From: Hyphomicrobium sp.
GTDB lineage: Bacteria; Pseudomonadota; Alphaproteobacteria; Rhizobiales; Hyphomicrobiaceae
DNA length: 64,000 bases
Direction: 5' to 3'
NCBI GenBank assembly: GCA_016716675.1
Contig: JADJVG010000004.1
Location: 181,127-245,126 of the forward strand
Below the pieces are notes generated by a model that saw nothing but the letters and a program-made list of their open reading frames with translations, made no database searches and was not told the DNA's origin. Both the position numbers and the translations under genes were made by a program. Position 1 is the stretch's first letter; every line of letters begins with the position of its first letter. This document shows, piece by piece, positions 34,186 to 43,407 of the stretch.

Positions 34186-35529
34186 TCAGACCGACAAAGC
34201 GTGCCGGCGGCGGGCCACATCGCGCGTCAAATAGGCGTCGAACGCCGCGCACACATTGCGCACCAGAACCTTGCCGCGGCTGGTCAGGCGGAACGCCTCT
34301 TCGCTGTTGTCAACCAGATGATCGGCATCCCCAGCCACGACCGCTTCGGCGTCGAGGCGAATGGATTCAGCCCGCTCCCCAAAGCGGCGCACAAGATCGT
34401 CCCACGAGAAGGCGAAGTCGCACATCAAGCGCTCGATGACGTAGGCCCGCAGAGTGTCGTCGCTGGTGAAACAATGGCCGCGCGCGATCGCAACGCCCTC
34501 CGCCGACACACGGCGGAAATACTCGTCAACCGGAACCGAATTCTGCGCAAAGCCCTGCGGCAGGCGCGAAATTGCCGATGCGCCGAAGCCAATTAAGGCG
34601 TCTGCCGCGTCCGTCGTATAGCCTTGGAAATTGCGGGCCAGCGCCTTAGTAGCAAGGCTGTCGGCAGCGCGCGCGAAATGATCGAGCCCGAGTTGCGTAT
34701 ATCCCGCTTCGATGAGCAGCTCGGAGAGCTTGCTGGATTGAGCAAACCGCTCGACCACGCCCGGCAGCGCCTTCTCGTCGATCAGCCGCTGATGCTTCAG
34801 CCGCTCGGGCAGATGCGCATAACCGAAGATCGCGATACGGTCCGGGTTCAGCGAAATAACCTGCTCCAGGGTGCGCGTGCAGCTTTCGACCGTCTGATGC
34901 GGCAGGCCATAAACAAGATCGATGTTGATCGAGGTAACGCCCCGGCGGCGGAACATTTCGACGACGGCGGCGGTCGTCTCATAGCTCTGCATCCGGCCAA
35001 TCGCGCGCTGCACGGCGACGTCGAAGTCTTGCACACCGATCGAAACGCGATTGATGCCGATGTCAGCGAAGGCGTGCGCCTGCTCTTCCGTCATTAGGCG
35101 CGGATCGATTTCGACGGCGATTTCCGCACCTGGATCGATCACGAATTTCTCGCGCATCAAGCGACCGAGGCGAAGAATGTCATCAGGCTTCAGAATGTCC
35201 GGCGACCCGCCGCCCCAGTGGATATGGGTGACGCGATGCTTCGCCGGCACCAAACCCGAAATGGTTTCGATTTCACGGCCGAGCGGCTGCATATAGTCAG
35301 CAACCGGATCGTACCGATGCACCGCCTTGGTGCTGCACCCGCAATACCAGCACAGCTCTTTGCAAAAGGGGATATGCAGATAGAGCGACAGCGCCGCCCC
35401 TTCGGGCAAATCCGCGAGCCAGCCCCGGTAATCAGCGGCCGTCACCTTCGCCGAAAAATGGTTGGCCGTCGGATAGCTCGTGTAGCGCGGCAGCGGGGCA
35501 GCGTGGCGTTGGATAAGATCTGGCGTCAT
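34186..35529 (-). CDS. hemN: Oxygen-independent coproporphyrinogen III oxidase
   Basis: 447 residues from ATG 35529 (MTPDLIQRHAAPLPRYTSYP, the usual HemN opening). Radical SAM motif CKELCWYC (Cys56, Cys60, Cys63) in LYLHIPFCKELCWYC, preceded by the YTSYPTA segment and followed by HIHWGGGSP, NRVSIGVQD and INIDLVYGLPHQT. It converts coproporphyrinogen III to protoporphyrinogen IX without O2, for haem synthesis at low oxygen. A near-consensus FNR/FixK site lies at 35621-35634, matching the usual anaerobic control of hemN. Confidence 0.95.
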   Translation of the reverse strand: MTPDLIQRHAAPLPRYTSYPTANHFSAKVTAADYRGWLADLPEGAALSLYLHIPFCKELCWYCGCSTKAVHRYDPVADYMQPLGREIETISGLVPAKHRVTHIHWGGGSPDILKPDDILRLGRLMREKFVIDPGAEIAVEIDPRLMTEEQAHAFADIGINRVSIGVQDFDVAVQRAIGRMQSYETTAAVVEMFRRRGVTSINIDLVYGLPHQTVESCTRTLEQVISLNPDRIAIFGYAHLPERLKHQRLIDEKALPGVVERFAQSSKLSELLIEAGYTQLGLDHFARAADSLATKALARNFQGYTTDAADALIGFGASAISRLPQGFAQNSVPVDEYFRRVSAEGVAIARGHCFTSDDTLRAYVIERLMCDFAFSWDDLVRRFGERAESIRLDAEAVVAGDADHLVDNSEEAFRLTSRGKVLVRNVCAAFDAYLTRDVARRRHALSV

Positions 35530-35986
35530 GGTCCGTCCTTCGGCTGCGAGGCACCTTTTGGAGGTCCAAAAAGGTCTCTGGAGCGTAGCGGCCATGGTTG
35601 CCGATCGACGGTATGTGTCATTGCGCAAAGTCAAGTCGGGGGCCGCCCCCCTGCGGGATGCGGCATTCAGCGCGCGCAACGGCGCAGCATTTGTGCGGAC
35701 CATTGAAAGTTCGCCGCAGGCAGGGGCAAGCACGCAGAGGCCCAGCTAAGGGCAGCAAACGCTATCAGCGTTGCAGATCCAGGTTGGACGGGTTCAACCG
35801 AAGCCGACTCGGTGAACCGCGCATTGCGCGCGCCACCCAGAAGAAGCGGCGCTGACGGTTCCTGGCGCTCAATGTGCCGACAAGGCAGAAAGCAGACATG
35901 CAAAGGGGCGCCGAAGCGCCCCGATAAATCATCGACCTGCACAAATCCCAGCCTCCCCGGGACTTAGCGCCAGATCCTGGCAACCC
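35530..35986. other. Intergenic region between hemN and the Pro/Ala-rich secreted protein gene
   Basis: No convincing gene in about 455 bases. It holds the hemN promoter region (with the FNR/FixK-like box), a GGTTC...GAACC two-step hairpin at about 35790-35817, and a perfect GGGGCGC-CGAA-GCGCCCC hairpin at 35905-35922. The two stems could belong to a small RNA or transcript end; I cannot decide. Confidence 0.45.
35621..35634 (-). promoter_or_regulatory. FNR/FixK-like box upstream of hemN
   Basis: Minus strand TTGACTTTGCGCAA, one mismatch from TTGAC-N4-GTCAA/TTGAT-N4-ATCAA. It is centred about 98 bases upstream of the hemN start codon, a reasonable place for an activator at -41.5 with a 55-60-base leader. 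Confidence 0.5.
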
Positions 35987-36340
35987 TCAGAACTTATGCT
36001 TCACCGAGCCGCGGATCATAAGGTCGGAATTGTCGTCGATCGCGGGGGTTTCTGGCCCCTTGCCCTCAGCCGCTCCGTAGAGCAACTCAAGACCGAAATC
36101 CATCTTCGGCAGCGTACCGAGCTTGCCGAGGCCCGGAATACGAATTTCCGTTCCGCCATCGGTCTTTGCTGCCGGCGCCGCGTCTTGAACACCAGCCTGC
36201 GGCACAGCTTCAGCCGGTGCGGCCGGAGCGGCGCTCGGTGGCGCTGCAGGCAGACGTTGCTCCTCAAGAGCACTCGCGAGCGATGCAGCACCCAGCATGA
36301 GCACCAATGCGGTACCCGCTATCAAAATCTTCCTAGTCAC
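35987..36340 (-). CDS. Small secreted Pro/Ala-rich protein, unknown function
   Basis: About 117 residues from a GTG start (TRKILIAGTALVLMLGAASL is a Sec signal peptide, cleavage near SASA-LEE). Then a Pro/Ala-rich linker (PAAPPSAAPAAPAEAVPQAG) and a C-terminal segment with GLGKLGTLPKMDFGLELLYG and SDLMIRGSVKHKF. The final Lys-His-Lys-Phe ends in Phe, as beta-strands of outer membrane proteins often do. An upstream ATG (36412) would place the signal peptide internally, so GTG is preferred. No family recognised. Confidence 0.6.
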   Translation of the reverse strand: MTRKILIAGTALVLMLGAASLASALEEQRLPAAPPSAAPAAPAEAVPQAGVQDAAPAAKTDGGTEIRIPGLGKLGTLPKMDFGLELLYGAAEGKGPETPAIDDNSDLMIRGSVKHKF

Positions 36341-36566
36341 TTCAAAAACCCCGCAATGCTTACTAGAGCACGCACATGAGCAAACAATGCTGCTTCGCCC
36401 CCTAAACTTCAATCAGCAAACACCTTGGTAAACGGCGGAACGGTCGTTTCCCCAGGACGTGTGGTCTCAAAGCCATAGGATTCGATCGGCTTGAGCATTT
36501 AAGGGACTGTTGTGCAAGCATAAATTAACGAAAATTAAGCTGGGGCCTAAGCATTGCGCCTGTCAC

Positions 36567-36597
36567 AAAAAAAGCCACCCCTTGCGGGGTGGCTTTC
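36567..36597 (-). terminator. Terminator of the porin gene
   Basis: Minus strand AAAGCCACCCC-GCAA-GGGGTGGCTTTTTTT: an 11-bp stem, GCAA tetraloop and T-run, about 30 bases after the porin stop. Confidence 0.87.
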
Positions 36598-36625
36598 TCA
36601 AATCTCAAGTAGACGGGAGTGAGAT

Positions 36626-37942
36626 TTAGAAGCGAATGATTGCGCCGCCCATGACGACGTCGAGGTCATCGACGTTGAACTGGGTCAGGTTCGCGCCAGC
36701 CGTCACGTCGGCTTCATAGTGGCGGTAGGTCAGGTAGACGTGCATCGCAGCAGCGTCGATTCCCTGGATAACGCCGCCGCCCCAAGCCGTGAGCTCCGAG
36801 TCGACGATGTCGCCAGCGCCGTTGAAGCCGCGATCCTGCGAGCCACCGTTGTTACGGTAATATTGTCCGTAGAGCGTCGTCTTACCCAAGGCATTCCACT
36901 TCTGCTCAATGCCGACTTCGCCGGCATAGAACGTATGGCGGTCTTCAACGGCTCCGCCGTCGAAACCGGTATCCTGGCCAATCAGATTGTCCTTCATGTA
37001 ACCGGAGGCAAAGTTCACATAGATGCCGGTCGGCGCATGCATGACACTCAACGAACCGCCGAGCTGTTCGCAATCAGCATCCTTCGTGGGGCTGTTGCCA
37101 ATGCACTGGAAACCCGTTTCGCCGCTGGCATCCGTGGTTTCGCCGTAAGCGATTGCAGCGGCCAGTTTGAAGTCGCCAATTTCGCCCTTGTAGTGAAGTC
37201 CGGCATCCCAGACGTCGTCCTCGCCCCACGATGCCGTTGCCTTAAAGCCTGCAATTTCCGGCGTGTCGTAACGCACGAGGTTGTGACGACGACCTTCACC
37301 CGGCTGATCACCACCACCACGGATCAGGCGGCGCCACGACGTCGTCGTGCGGTTGCTGTCGACGGACATAAACAAGCCAAGGCCCGAATCTTCGACGTCC
37401 GAATATTTGGCAACGTCCTTCGTTGCAGCCTGGTTGACTTCCGTCACACCTTCAGCGGCACCGCCGGTCAGACCCAACCAAACGCGGCCCATCGACTTGC
37501 TGTCGAGGTACCAGACGCTATGGCGTAGATCGAGTGCGGTTGCGCCCTCACCGTTATCGTCATCCTGCGTGAAGCGCTTGGAGTTTGCGCTGCGGATGCC
37601 GATTTCGATCAAGTAACCAGCCTTCAGGTCGCTATTGATCTTGGCATCGCCCTTGAAACGGACGCGCGTGCGAGCGTTGTCGTTCGTGTACACGCCGGCG
37701 TTCGATTCCGTGCCGTCATCCCAGAACAGGATGGCTTCGTTGACGTGGCCAGAAATTTCCAGCGACACCTTGCGGTTGCCCTTACGCGCAGTCGTGGCTT
37801 CGAGTTCGGCAATGCGCTCTTCGAGGTCGGCGCAACAATTGCCGCCCAGATCCGCTGCGTTTGCTGTGTTCGCAACTCCGGCCGAGAGACCCATAACGGC
37901 CAATGCGCAAACTGCTACGCGTGAATTCAATACCGATGACAT
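36626..37942 (-). CDS. Outer membrane porin
   Basis: 438 residues from ATG 37942 (AAAGGGG ribosome site). Signal peptide MSSVLNSRVAVCALAVMGLS with cleavage after ANA. A short coiled-coil-like segment (CCADLEERIAELEATTARKG), then alternating beta-strand sequence ending in VVMGGAIIRF with a terminal Phe, the outer-membrane insertion signal. It resembles alphaproteobacterial porin_2-type general porins, which form trimeric diffusion channels. The Cys-Cys near the mature N-terminus is unusual. Single gene with its own terminator. Confidence 0.85.
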   Translation of the reverse strand: MSSVLNSRVAVCALAVMGLSAGVANTANAADLGGNCCADLEERIAELEATTARKGNRKVSLEISGHVNEAILFWDDGTESNAGVYTNDNARTRVRFKGDAKINSDLKAGYLIEIGIRSANSKRFTQDDDNGEGATALDLRHSVWYLDSKSMGRVWLGLTGGAAEGVTEVNQAATKDVAKYSDVEDSGLGLFMSVDSNRTTTSWRRLIRGGGDQPGEGRRHNLVRYDTPEIAGFKATASWGEDDVWDAGLHYKGEIGDFKLAAAIAYGETTDASGETGFQCIGNSPTKDADCEQLGGSLSVMHAPTGIYVNFASGYMKDNLIGQDTGFDGGAVEDRHTFYAGEVGIEQKWNALGKTTLYGQYYRNNGGSQDRGFNGAGDIVDSELTAWGGGVIQGIDAAAMHVYLTYRHYEADVTAGANLTQFNVDDLDVVMGGAIIRF

Positions 37943-38191
37943 CGGTGCCCCTTTATCGATGTGCATTGCCGGACAAACCGTCCGGAACGCCTGTTTTCCC
38001 CGTACTAACCCCAAGCCGCACGGTGCTTGTCCTAAACGTAAGACCCGCACCGCCAACCTGACGCAAGTGTTAACGGCTGTTCTTTTCACTTCTGTGACAC
38101 CCCCGTCAGATCGGCGTGTCGCCAGCGCAACACTTTGCGCTTCCTGCGCTCAGCGTGTTATGAAAGCCACAGGTTTTATGGAGCCGCTTCA

Positions 38192-39400
38192 ATGACTAAA
38201 TCCGAGGGCGCTACTGTTGATGTCGCCGTTGTCGGAGCCGGTCCGGCGGGTTTGATCGCCGGGCTTGCCATGGCGGAGGTCGGCTTCAAGACCGCGATCA
38301 TCGGGCCGCCCGCCGATCCGCGCGATGGTCGGACGGCAGCGCTCTTTCAAGCCTCCGTCGCGCTCCTCAAACGCCTCGGTGCCTGGCTATTGGTGGCGCC
38401 GTCCACTGAACCACTCGATGCCATACGTTTGATCGACGCAACGGGTGCGTTATTTCGAGCCCCCGAAGTGACCTTTCATGCTCGCGAAATCGGGGAAGAG
38501 GCTTTTGGCTATAACGTGCCGAACGCTGTGCTGACCGCGGCGCTGGAGCAGCTTGCCGCCAGCCGCGTGCGCAGAATCGTGACGCCAGCGGTCACGGCGA
38601 TTGCTCCCGGTCCTGAAAGCGTGACGCTCACGATCGCCGAGGGGGAAACGCTCGACTGCCGCCTGGTGGCCGCCGCCGATGGCCGGCAGTCGCCCAGCCG
38701 CGACGCTGCAGGAATTACACCCAAGCGCTGGAGCTACGATCAAGGCGCAGTCGTCTGCACCTTCGAACATACGCGGCCGCACAACCGGATTTCGACGGAA
38801 TTTCATAGGCGTTGCGGGCCTCTAACGGTCGTGCCTGCGCCCGGAAATGCGTCGAATCTCGTATGGGTGGATACTCTCAGCGAAGCCGAGAGGCTGGCCG
38901 CTCTCGACGACGCGGCCTTCATCACCGAGCTTGGGCGCCACCTGCAAGGGCTGCTTGGCCAAGTGACGCTGCGCTCGCCGCGCCGGATGTTCCCGCTCTC
39001 GGGTCAAACCGCCGAGCCGATGGCGCAGAACCGGATCGCTCTGATCGGCGAAGCCGGTCATGTCATTCCACCGATCGGTGCCCAAGGCCTGAACTTGTCG
39101 TTCCGAGACGCCGCAACCTTGGCTGACGTCGCCGCCGCCGCACGCGACGCGGGCGAAGACATTGGCGGCGCCAAAGCCATGGCGCACTATTCCGCCGCCC
39201 GCCGGTTCGACGTGACATCGCGGATTTGGACAGTCGATTTGCTTAACCGATCGCTATTATCGGACTATGCGCCGGTGCATCTGTTGCGCGGCCTCGGGCT
39301 ATTTGCGCTGAGCACGCTGCCGCCGTTGCGCCGCCGCATCATGCGCGAGGGCATCGCCCCCCCGCAATCCACGCCCAAATTGATGCAACCGACGGCCTGA
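38192..39400 (+). CDS. UbiH/UbiF-family FAD-dependent hydroxylase
   Basis: 402 residues from ATG 38192. FAD fold VDVAVVGAGPAGLIAGLAMA, the family's DG motif RLVAAADGRQSPSRD, and the FAD-ribityl site NRIALIGEAGHVIPPIGAQG then LNLSFRDAATLAD. This is the ubiquinone-hydroxylase group (UbiH/F/L) that hydroxylates the ring of ubiquinone precursors, probably in a membrane-associated Ubi complex. Which ring position cannot be told from the sequence. Following gene is an acyltransferase 150 bases on. Confidence 0.85.
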   Translation: MTKSEGATVDVAVVGAGPAGLIAGLAMAEVGFKTAIIGPPADPRDGRTAALFQASVALLKRLGAWLLVAPSTEPLDAIRLIDATGALFRAPEVTFHAREIGEEAFGYNVPNAVLTAALEQLAASRVRRIVTPAVTAIAPGPESVTLTIAEGETLDCRLVAAADGRQSPSRDAAGITPKRWSYDQGAVVCTFEHTRPHNRISTEFHRRCGPLTVVPAPGNASNLVWVDTLSEAERLAALDDAAFITELGRHLQGLLGQVTLRSPRRMFPLSGQTAEPMAQNRIALIGEAGHVIPPIGAQGLNLSFRDAATLADVAAAARDAGEDIGGAKAMAHYSAARRFDVTSRIWTVDLLNRSLLSDYAPVHLLRGLGLFALSTLPPLRRRIMREGIAPPQSTPKLMQPTA

Positions 39401-39553
39401 ACCTGAGGAATCGGCCCGCGCCCCTTGACGCCGGATGACAGCGGCGGTCATTACCCAGGCGGTACTTTCCGGCCGTCGCACGAGCGTATTGCGGCAGCAC
39501 TTTTGTTGTACCAGCCACGCGCCTTCCATCTCTGAGAAAGTCCTATCCCCTGC

Positions 39554-40471
39554 ATGACGCCAACGACTCTGCTCCGCGATCTTCAGTTTCGTCTGGAATA
39601 TGGGTTGCTGCGCCTCGTGGTCGGCACGGTCCGGATTGTGCCGTTGTCGTTTGCTACCCGGTCGTCCGCCTGGTGCTGGCGGCGTCTTGCGCCGATCGTC
39701 AATCCGAAGCGCCACAAGCGTGCGCTCGACAATCTGGCCATCGCCTTTCCTGAAAAGTCGGATGCCGAGCGCTTGCAGATCGCGCTGAAGCATTGGGAAA
39801 ACCTCGGCATGGTCATGGCCGAGACGATGCGCATCGATGAACTGGTCGCCCATCCCGAACGCATTACCATCAAGAATCAACCGGTCTTCGAACGTTACTC
39901 CAACAAGCTCGGACCGATCGTTGGCGCATCTCTGCATATGGGCAATTGGGAACTCGCCATCTGGCCGCTGACCGTTTCAGGCGCCATGCCAGCGGCTGTC
40001 TATCGTTCCGTCAATAATCCCTATGTTGATCGCTATCTGCGCGACCAGCGCAAAGACCTCTATCCCGGCGGGCTGTACGGACGCGGGCGCGTCGAGGGCG
40101 ACCATGGCGAAAGCCAGAAGACGGCCCGCGCCATCATGGACTTCGTTCGCCAGGGCGGCCGCCTGGGGGTTGTGTGCGATCTCTATGACAGGACCGGCTT
40201 TCCGGTACCGTTCTTCGGTAAAGACGCAGCGACGGTAACCATCCCGGCCATGATCGCGCGGCGTACGGGTGCCCGCATCTGGCTGTCGCGCTGCACGCGC
40301 ATCGGCACGGAAAGCCGCTTCGAAATTGAACTCAAGGAATTGCGTGTGCCACGCACCTCCAACCATTCCGACGATGTAAAGTGGGCCACGGCCGCCATGA
40401 CCCGCCAGTTCGAAGAGTGGGTGCGAGAATCGCCCGAGCAGTGGATGTGGTCGAACCGCCGCTGGAGCTGA
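39554..40471 (+). CDS. LpxL/HtrB-like lauroyl acyltransferase family protein
   Basis: 305 residues of the lipid A biosynthesis acyltransferase family. The catalytic HxxxxE is HMGNWE, in GASLHMGNWELAIWPL. Other features are the NPKRHKRALDNLAIAFPEKS opening common to LpxL/LpxM and the GGRLGVVCDLYDRTGFPVPF segment. It would transfer a secondary acyl chain to lipid A or a related glycolipid at the inner membrane. An N-terminal hydrophobic segment (LRLVVGTVRIVPLSF) anchors it. Confidence 0.87.
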   Translation: MTPTTLLRDLQFRLEYGLLRLVVGTVRIVPLSFATRSSAWCWRRLAPIVNPKRHKRALDNLAIAFPEKSDAERLQIALKHWENLGMVMAETMRIDELVAHPERITIKNQPVFERYSNKLGPIVGASLHMGNWELAIWPLTVSGAMPAAVYRSVNNPYVDRYLRDQRKDLYPGGLYGRGRVEGDHGESQKTARAIMDFVRQGGRLGVVCDLYDRTGFPVPFFGKDAATVTIPAMIARRTGARIWLSRCTRIGTESRFEIELKELRVPRTSNHSDDVKWATAAMTRQFEEWVRESPEQWMWSNRRWS

Positions 40472-40500
40472 TCGTCTGCTGAAGCAATTAGGCTGGCGCC

Positions 40501-40806
40501 TTAGCGCGATGCGGTCTGCGAAGCAGAGCGGCGACGATCAACTTCCGCCTTCGAGACTTCACCGGCCGCAACCAGCGCATCGACGCATCCGCGAGACAGG
40601 CCAGCACCAACCGAGCGCATGCACTGGCGAACTTCCGAGCTGCCCGGGCTGTGGGCGCTGCAATGCTTGTAGTAGTCGCTGGCGCAAGCGAGCTTAACGC
40701 GCAGGCTCAAGGCGTTGGCATCCGACGGGGTGGCAAAGATACCGGCCAGGGCGATGGCAGCGGTTACTGCGGCGCGGGCAGCAAATGCGGTGGCGATCGA
40801 GGTCAT
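40501..40806 (-). CDS. Secreted Cys-rich repeat protein, tandem copy 1
   Basis: 101 residues: signal peptide (MTSIATAFAARAAVTAAIAL, cleavage after SDANA) then a Cys-rich module ACASDYYKHCSAHSPGSSEV, QCMRSVGAGLSRGCVDALVA. Spacing of the four Cys resembles the eukaryotic/bacterial GLG1-type Cys-rich repeat (PF00839), which is little studied in bacteria. Ends in a basic RRRSASQTASR tail. About 90% identical to the copy at 41066, including 45 bases of upstream DNA. Function unknown. Confidence 0.72.
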   Translation of the reverse strand: MTSIATAFAARAAVTAAIALAGIFATPSDANALSLRVKLACASDYYKHCSAHSPGSSEVRQCMRSVGAGLSRGCVDALVAAGEVSKAEVDRRRSASQTASR

Positions 40807-40845
40807 GGCGGTCTCCGTTGCCTGGGTCAGGCGGTTGAGCTTCAG
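40801..40845 (-). repeat. Upstream sequence identical to that of the second tandem copy
   Basis: The 45 bases covering the start codon, ribosome site (GGAG) and leader of the 40501 gene also occur at 41366-41410 upstream of the 41066 gene. Identity then drops sharply. The duplication therefore took in the 5' leader as well as the coding sequence. Confidence 0.75.
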
Positions 40846-41065
40846 TAACCCCACCATGCCCCACGGCCGAAAACGCCGCTGTTCCCTGCGGAACCGGCCC
40901 AAATAAATTCTCCGATGTGTTGGATTTTGCCGGCTAGGCGCGGGGCCTGAAGCAGCGCCGCGCCTATCCCTTCAACCTCTGCATTCCGAATGACCCGTTA
41001 ATGGAATGGCGTGCCGCTGCCCCTTAACCCGACCGCGAGGCGGCGGCACGCCATTGCGGCAAAGA

Positions 41066-41371
41066 TTAACGCGACGCCGTCTGCGAGGCTGAGCGGCGGC
41101 GCTCGACTTCCGCCTTTGAGACTTCACCGGCGGACACCAGCGCATCAACGCAACCGCGAGACAGGCCAGCGCCAACCGCACGCATGCACTGGCGGACTTC
41201 CGAGCTGCCCGGGCTGTAGGCGCTGCAGTGCTTATAGTAGTCGCTGGCGCAAGCGAGCTTAACGCGCAGGCTCAAGGCGTTGGCGTCGGATGGGGTGGTG
41301 AACAGACCGCCCAGCGCGATGGCGGCGGTTACTGCGGCGCGGGCGGCAAATGCGGTGGCGATCGGGGTCAT
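41066..41371 (-). CDS. Secreted Cys-rich repeat protein, tandem copy 2
   Basis: 101 residues, same layout as the 40501 product: signal peptide MTPIATAFAARAAVTAAIAL, Cys module ACASDYYKHCSAYSPGSSEV and QCMRAVGAGLSRGCVDALVS, tail ERRRSASQTASR. Differences are mainly conservative (S/A, A/S, D/E), suggesting the duplicate is kept by selection. About 260 bases lie between the copies. Confidence 0.72.
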   Translation of the reverse strand: MTPIATAFAARAAVTAAIALGGLFTTPSDANALSLRVKLACASDYYKHCSAYSPGSSEVRQCMRAVGAGLSRGCVDALVSAGEVSKAEVERRRSASQTASR

Positions 41372-41603
41372 GGCGGTCTCCGTTGCCTGGGTCAGGCGGT
41401 TGAGCTTCAGTCGCTCCACCATGCTGCAAGGTTCAAAGCGCCGCTGTTCCGTGCGGAACCGGTCGCAAAAACTTTGTTTGTCTTGATCAGATCTGCACGG
41501 ACGAAACCCCAGCGCCGACCGTCCGCCACATTGACAGGGGGGCGTCCACCACTATGGTGCGGCCATTCATTTTTCCGCAAAAGCTGAAGGATTAGAGCGC
41601 CCC

Positions 41604-42659
41604 ATGGCTTCGACACGCACGCCCGCCAAGCACTTCTCTCCCCTCGCCATCGGCGCCCCGGAACCGTATCGCGCGCTGCCCGTCAAGCTCGAGCGCATGA
41701 TCCACTTCATCCCGCCGCACAACGACAAGATCCGCGCCAAAATTAAGGATATCGCCTCCCAGGTCGACGTGATCCTCGGCAACCTCGAAGACGCCGTGCC
41801 GCTCGACCAGAAGGAAAATGCGCGTAAGGGCTTCATCGAGATGCTCACGCAGAACGATTTCGGCACGACGGGCGTGTGGACGCGTATCAACTGCCTCAAC
41901 TCACCGTGGGTGCTCGACGACGTGACAGAAGTCGTGGCGGCCGCCGGCAATAAACTCGACGTCATCATGCTGCCGAAGGTCGAAGGCCCCTGGGATATCC
42001 ATTATCTCGATCAGTTGCTGGCACAGCTTGAGGCCCGCCACGGCGTCACGAAGCCGATCCTGATCCACGCCATTCTCGAAACCGCCGAAGGCGTGAATAA
42101 TGTCGAAGCCATCGCCGCCTCGTCGCCGCGTATGCACGGCATGAGCCTTGGCCCGGCCGACCTTGCCGCCTCGCGCGGCATGAAGACGACGCGCGTCGGC
42201 GGCGGCCATCCGGACTACGGCGTGCTCGCCGATGCCGGCAAAGACGGCGGCGCCCAGCGCAATTTCTACCAGCAGGACCTCTGGCACTACACCGTCGGCA
42301 AGATGGTAGACGCTTGCCTCGCCTATGGCTTGAAGCCGTTTTATGGCCCCTTTGGCGACTTCTCGGACAGCGCCGCATGCGAAGCTCAGTTCCGCAACGC
42401 GTTCCTGCAAGGCTGCCTCGGCGCGTGGTCGCTGCACCCCACGCAGATCGACATCGCCAAGCGCGTGTTCTCGCCCGACGTCAATGAGGTCAAGTTCGCC
42501 AAGCGCATTCTTGACGCGATGCCGGATGGCACCGGCGCGGTCATGATCGACGGCAAGATGCAGGACGACGCCACCTGGAAGCAGGCAAAGGTCATCGTCG
42601 ATCTTGCCAAGCTCGTCGCCACCAAAGACCCGGAACGCGCCGCCGCATTCGGATTGTAA
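41604..42659 (+). CDS. mcl1: L-malyl-CoA/beta-methylmalyl-CoA lyase (CitE-like CoA ester lyase)
   Basis: 351 residues of the HpcH/HpaI-CitE family in its malyl-CoA lyase branch. Motifs: ILGNLEDAVPLDQKENARKG (metal-binding), TRINCLNSPW, DVIMLPKVEGPWDIHYLD, LIHAILETAEGVNNVEAIAA and HGMSLGPADLAASRGMKTTR. It cleaves malyl-CoA to acetyl-CoA and glyoxylate (serine cycle) and often beta-methylmalyl-CoA (ethylmalonyl-CoA pathway). Its presence fits one-carbon metabolism. Stands alone here, with hspQ 61 bases downstream. Confidence 0.87.
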   Translation: MASTRTPAKHFSPLAIGAPEPYRALPVKLERMIHFIPPHNDKIRAKIKDIASQVDVILGNLEDAVPLDQKENARKGFIEMLTQNDFGTTGVWTRINCLNSPWVLDDVTEVVAAAGNKLDVIMLPKVEGPWDIHYLDQLLAQLEARHGVTKPILIHAILETAEGVNNVEAIAASSPRMHGMSLGPADLAASRGMKTTRVGGGHPDYGVLADAGKDGGAQRNFYQQDLWHYTVGKMVDACLAYGLKPFYGPFGDFSDSAACEAQFRNAFLQGCLGAWSLHPTQIDIAKRVFSPDVNEVKFAKRILDAMPDGTGAVMIDGKMQDDATWKQAKVIVDLAKLVATKDPERAAAFGL

Positions 42660-42720
42660 AACAATGCAGCGACGGCCATCTCTTAGTGGATTGGCCGTCG
42701 CCGCAAACCCGAAGTTCAAC

Positions 42721-43053
42721 ATGCCCCAGATCAAACACGCGAAGTTCTCTGTCGGGCAGGTGGTCCGCCACCGGCTGTTTCCATTCCGCGGCTTGATCTT
42801 CGACATCGATCCCGAGTTCGACAATACCGAGGAATGGTGGCTGGCGATCCCCGAGGAAATCCGGCCCCGCAAGGATCAGCCGTTCTATCACCTGTACGCC
42901 GAGAACGCTGAAAACACCTATATCGCCTACGTTTCTGAGCAGAACCTGCTGCCCGACGACAGCCCCACGCCGCTGCGCCATCCCGACATCGAAGAACAGT
43001 TTGAGAAGAACGGCCAGGGCGGCTACCGGCTGAGACGCGGCTTCGCCAATTGA
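42721..43053 (+). CDS. hspQ: Heat shock protein HspQ
   Basis: 110 residues from ATG 42721. HspQ-family features: AKFSVGQVVRHRLFPFRGLI, FDIDPEFDNTEEWWLAIPEE, QPFYHLYAENAENTYIAYVS and EQNLLPDDSPTPLRHPDIEE. HspQ is a small cytoplasmic protein that modulates Lon-type proteolysis and binds hemimethylated DNA in enterics. The upstream reading frame (from 42604) overlaps mcl1 and is not needed. Confidence 0.92.
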   Translation: MPQIKHAKFSVGQVVRHRLFPFRGLIFDIDPEFDNTEEWWLAIPEEIRPRKDQPFYHLYAENAENTYIAYVSEQNLLPDDSPTPLRHPDIEEQFEKNGQGGYRLRRGFAN

Positions 43054-43068
43054 TGACCGGGGCGCCGC

Positions 43069-43305
43069 CTAATCGCGCGCGGCAAGACGCCTGGCGAGCG
43101 CTATGACCTGCTGGCGGTCGGCGGCATCGTCGATCAGACTGAACGAGCGCATCAGAGCGACGCTTTCCGAAAACCTGACCTCATCGCCAGACGCATGGAC
43201 AAACGCCGCCGGTGCTTCATCGATGCCATAGGTTGCGGAGGCATCCCCCACCAAGTCATTGGCGGCGATCGAGACGACATCCAATTTCGTTTTGCGTGGC
43301 GGCAT
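43069..43305 (-). CDS. Small hypothetical protein
   Basis: 78 residues from ATG 43305 (MPPRKTKLDVVSIAANDLVG). The sequence is protein-like, with FVHASGDEVRFSESVALMRS and a helical basic tail (QQVIALARRLAARD). No ribosome site is strong, and no family is recognised. It lies 16 bases from hspQ in a converging orientation. Confidence 0.5.
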   Translation of the reverse strand: MPPRKTKLDVVSIAANDLVGDASATYGIDEAPAAFVHASGDEVRFSESVALMRSFSLIDDAADRQQVIALARRLAARD

Positions 43306-43407
43306 CGCAAGGTCCAAAACGATTCTGAAGCCTGAGTATATCGCGCCACAACCAACGATTGATCAAAATCTTGAAGCAAATCACACAGTTGCATTTCTGC
43401 AGAACCA

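Noticed and set aside
35787..35922. Two hairpins upstream of hemN as a possible known small RNA (SRP RNA or similar)
   Set aside because: Conserved SRP-RNA, 6S or tmRNA motifs were not found; reported only as unexplained structure.
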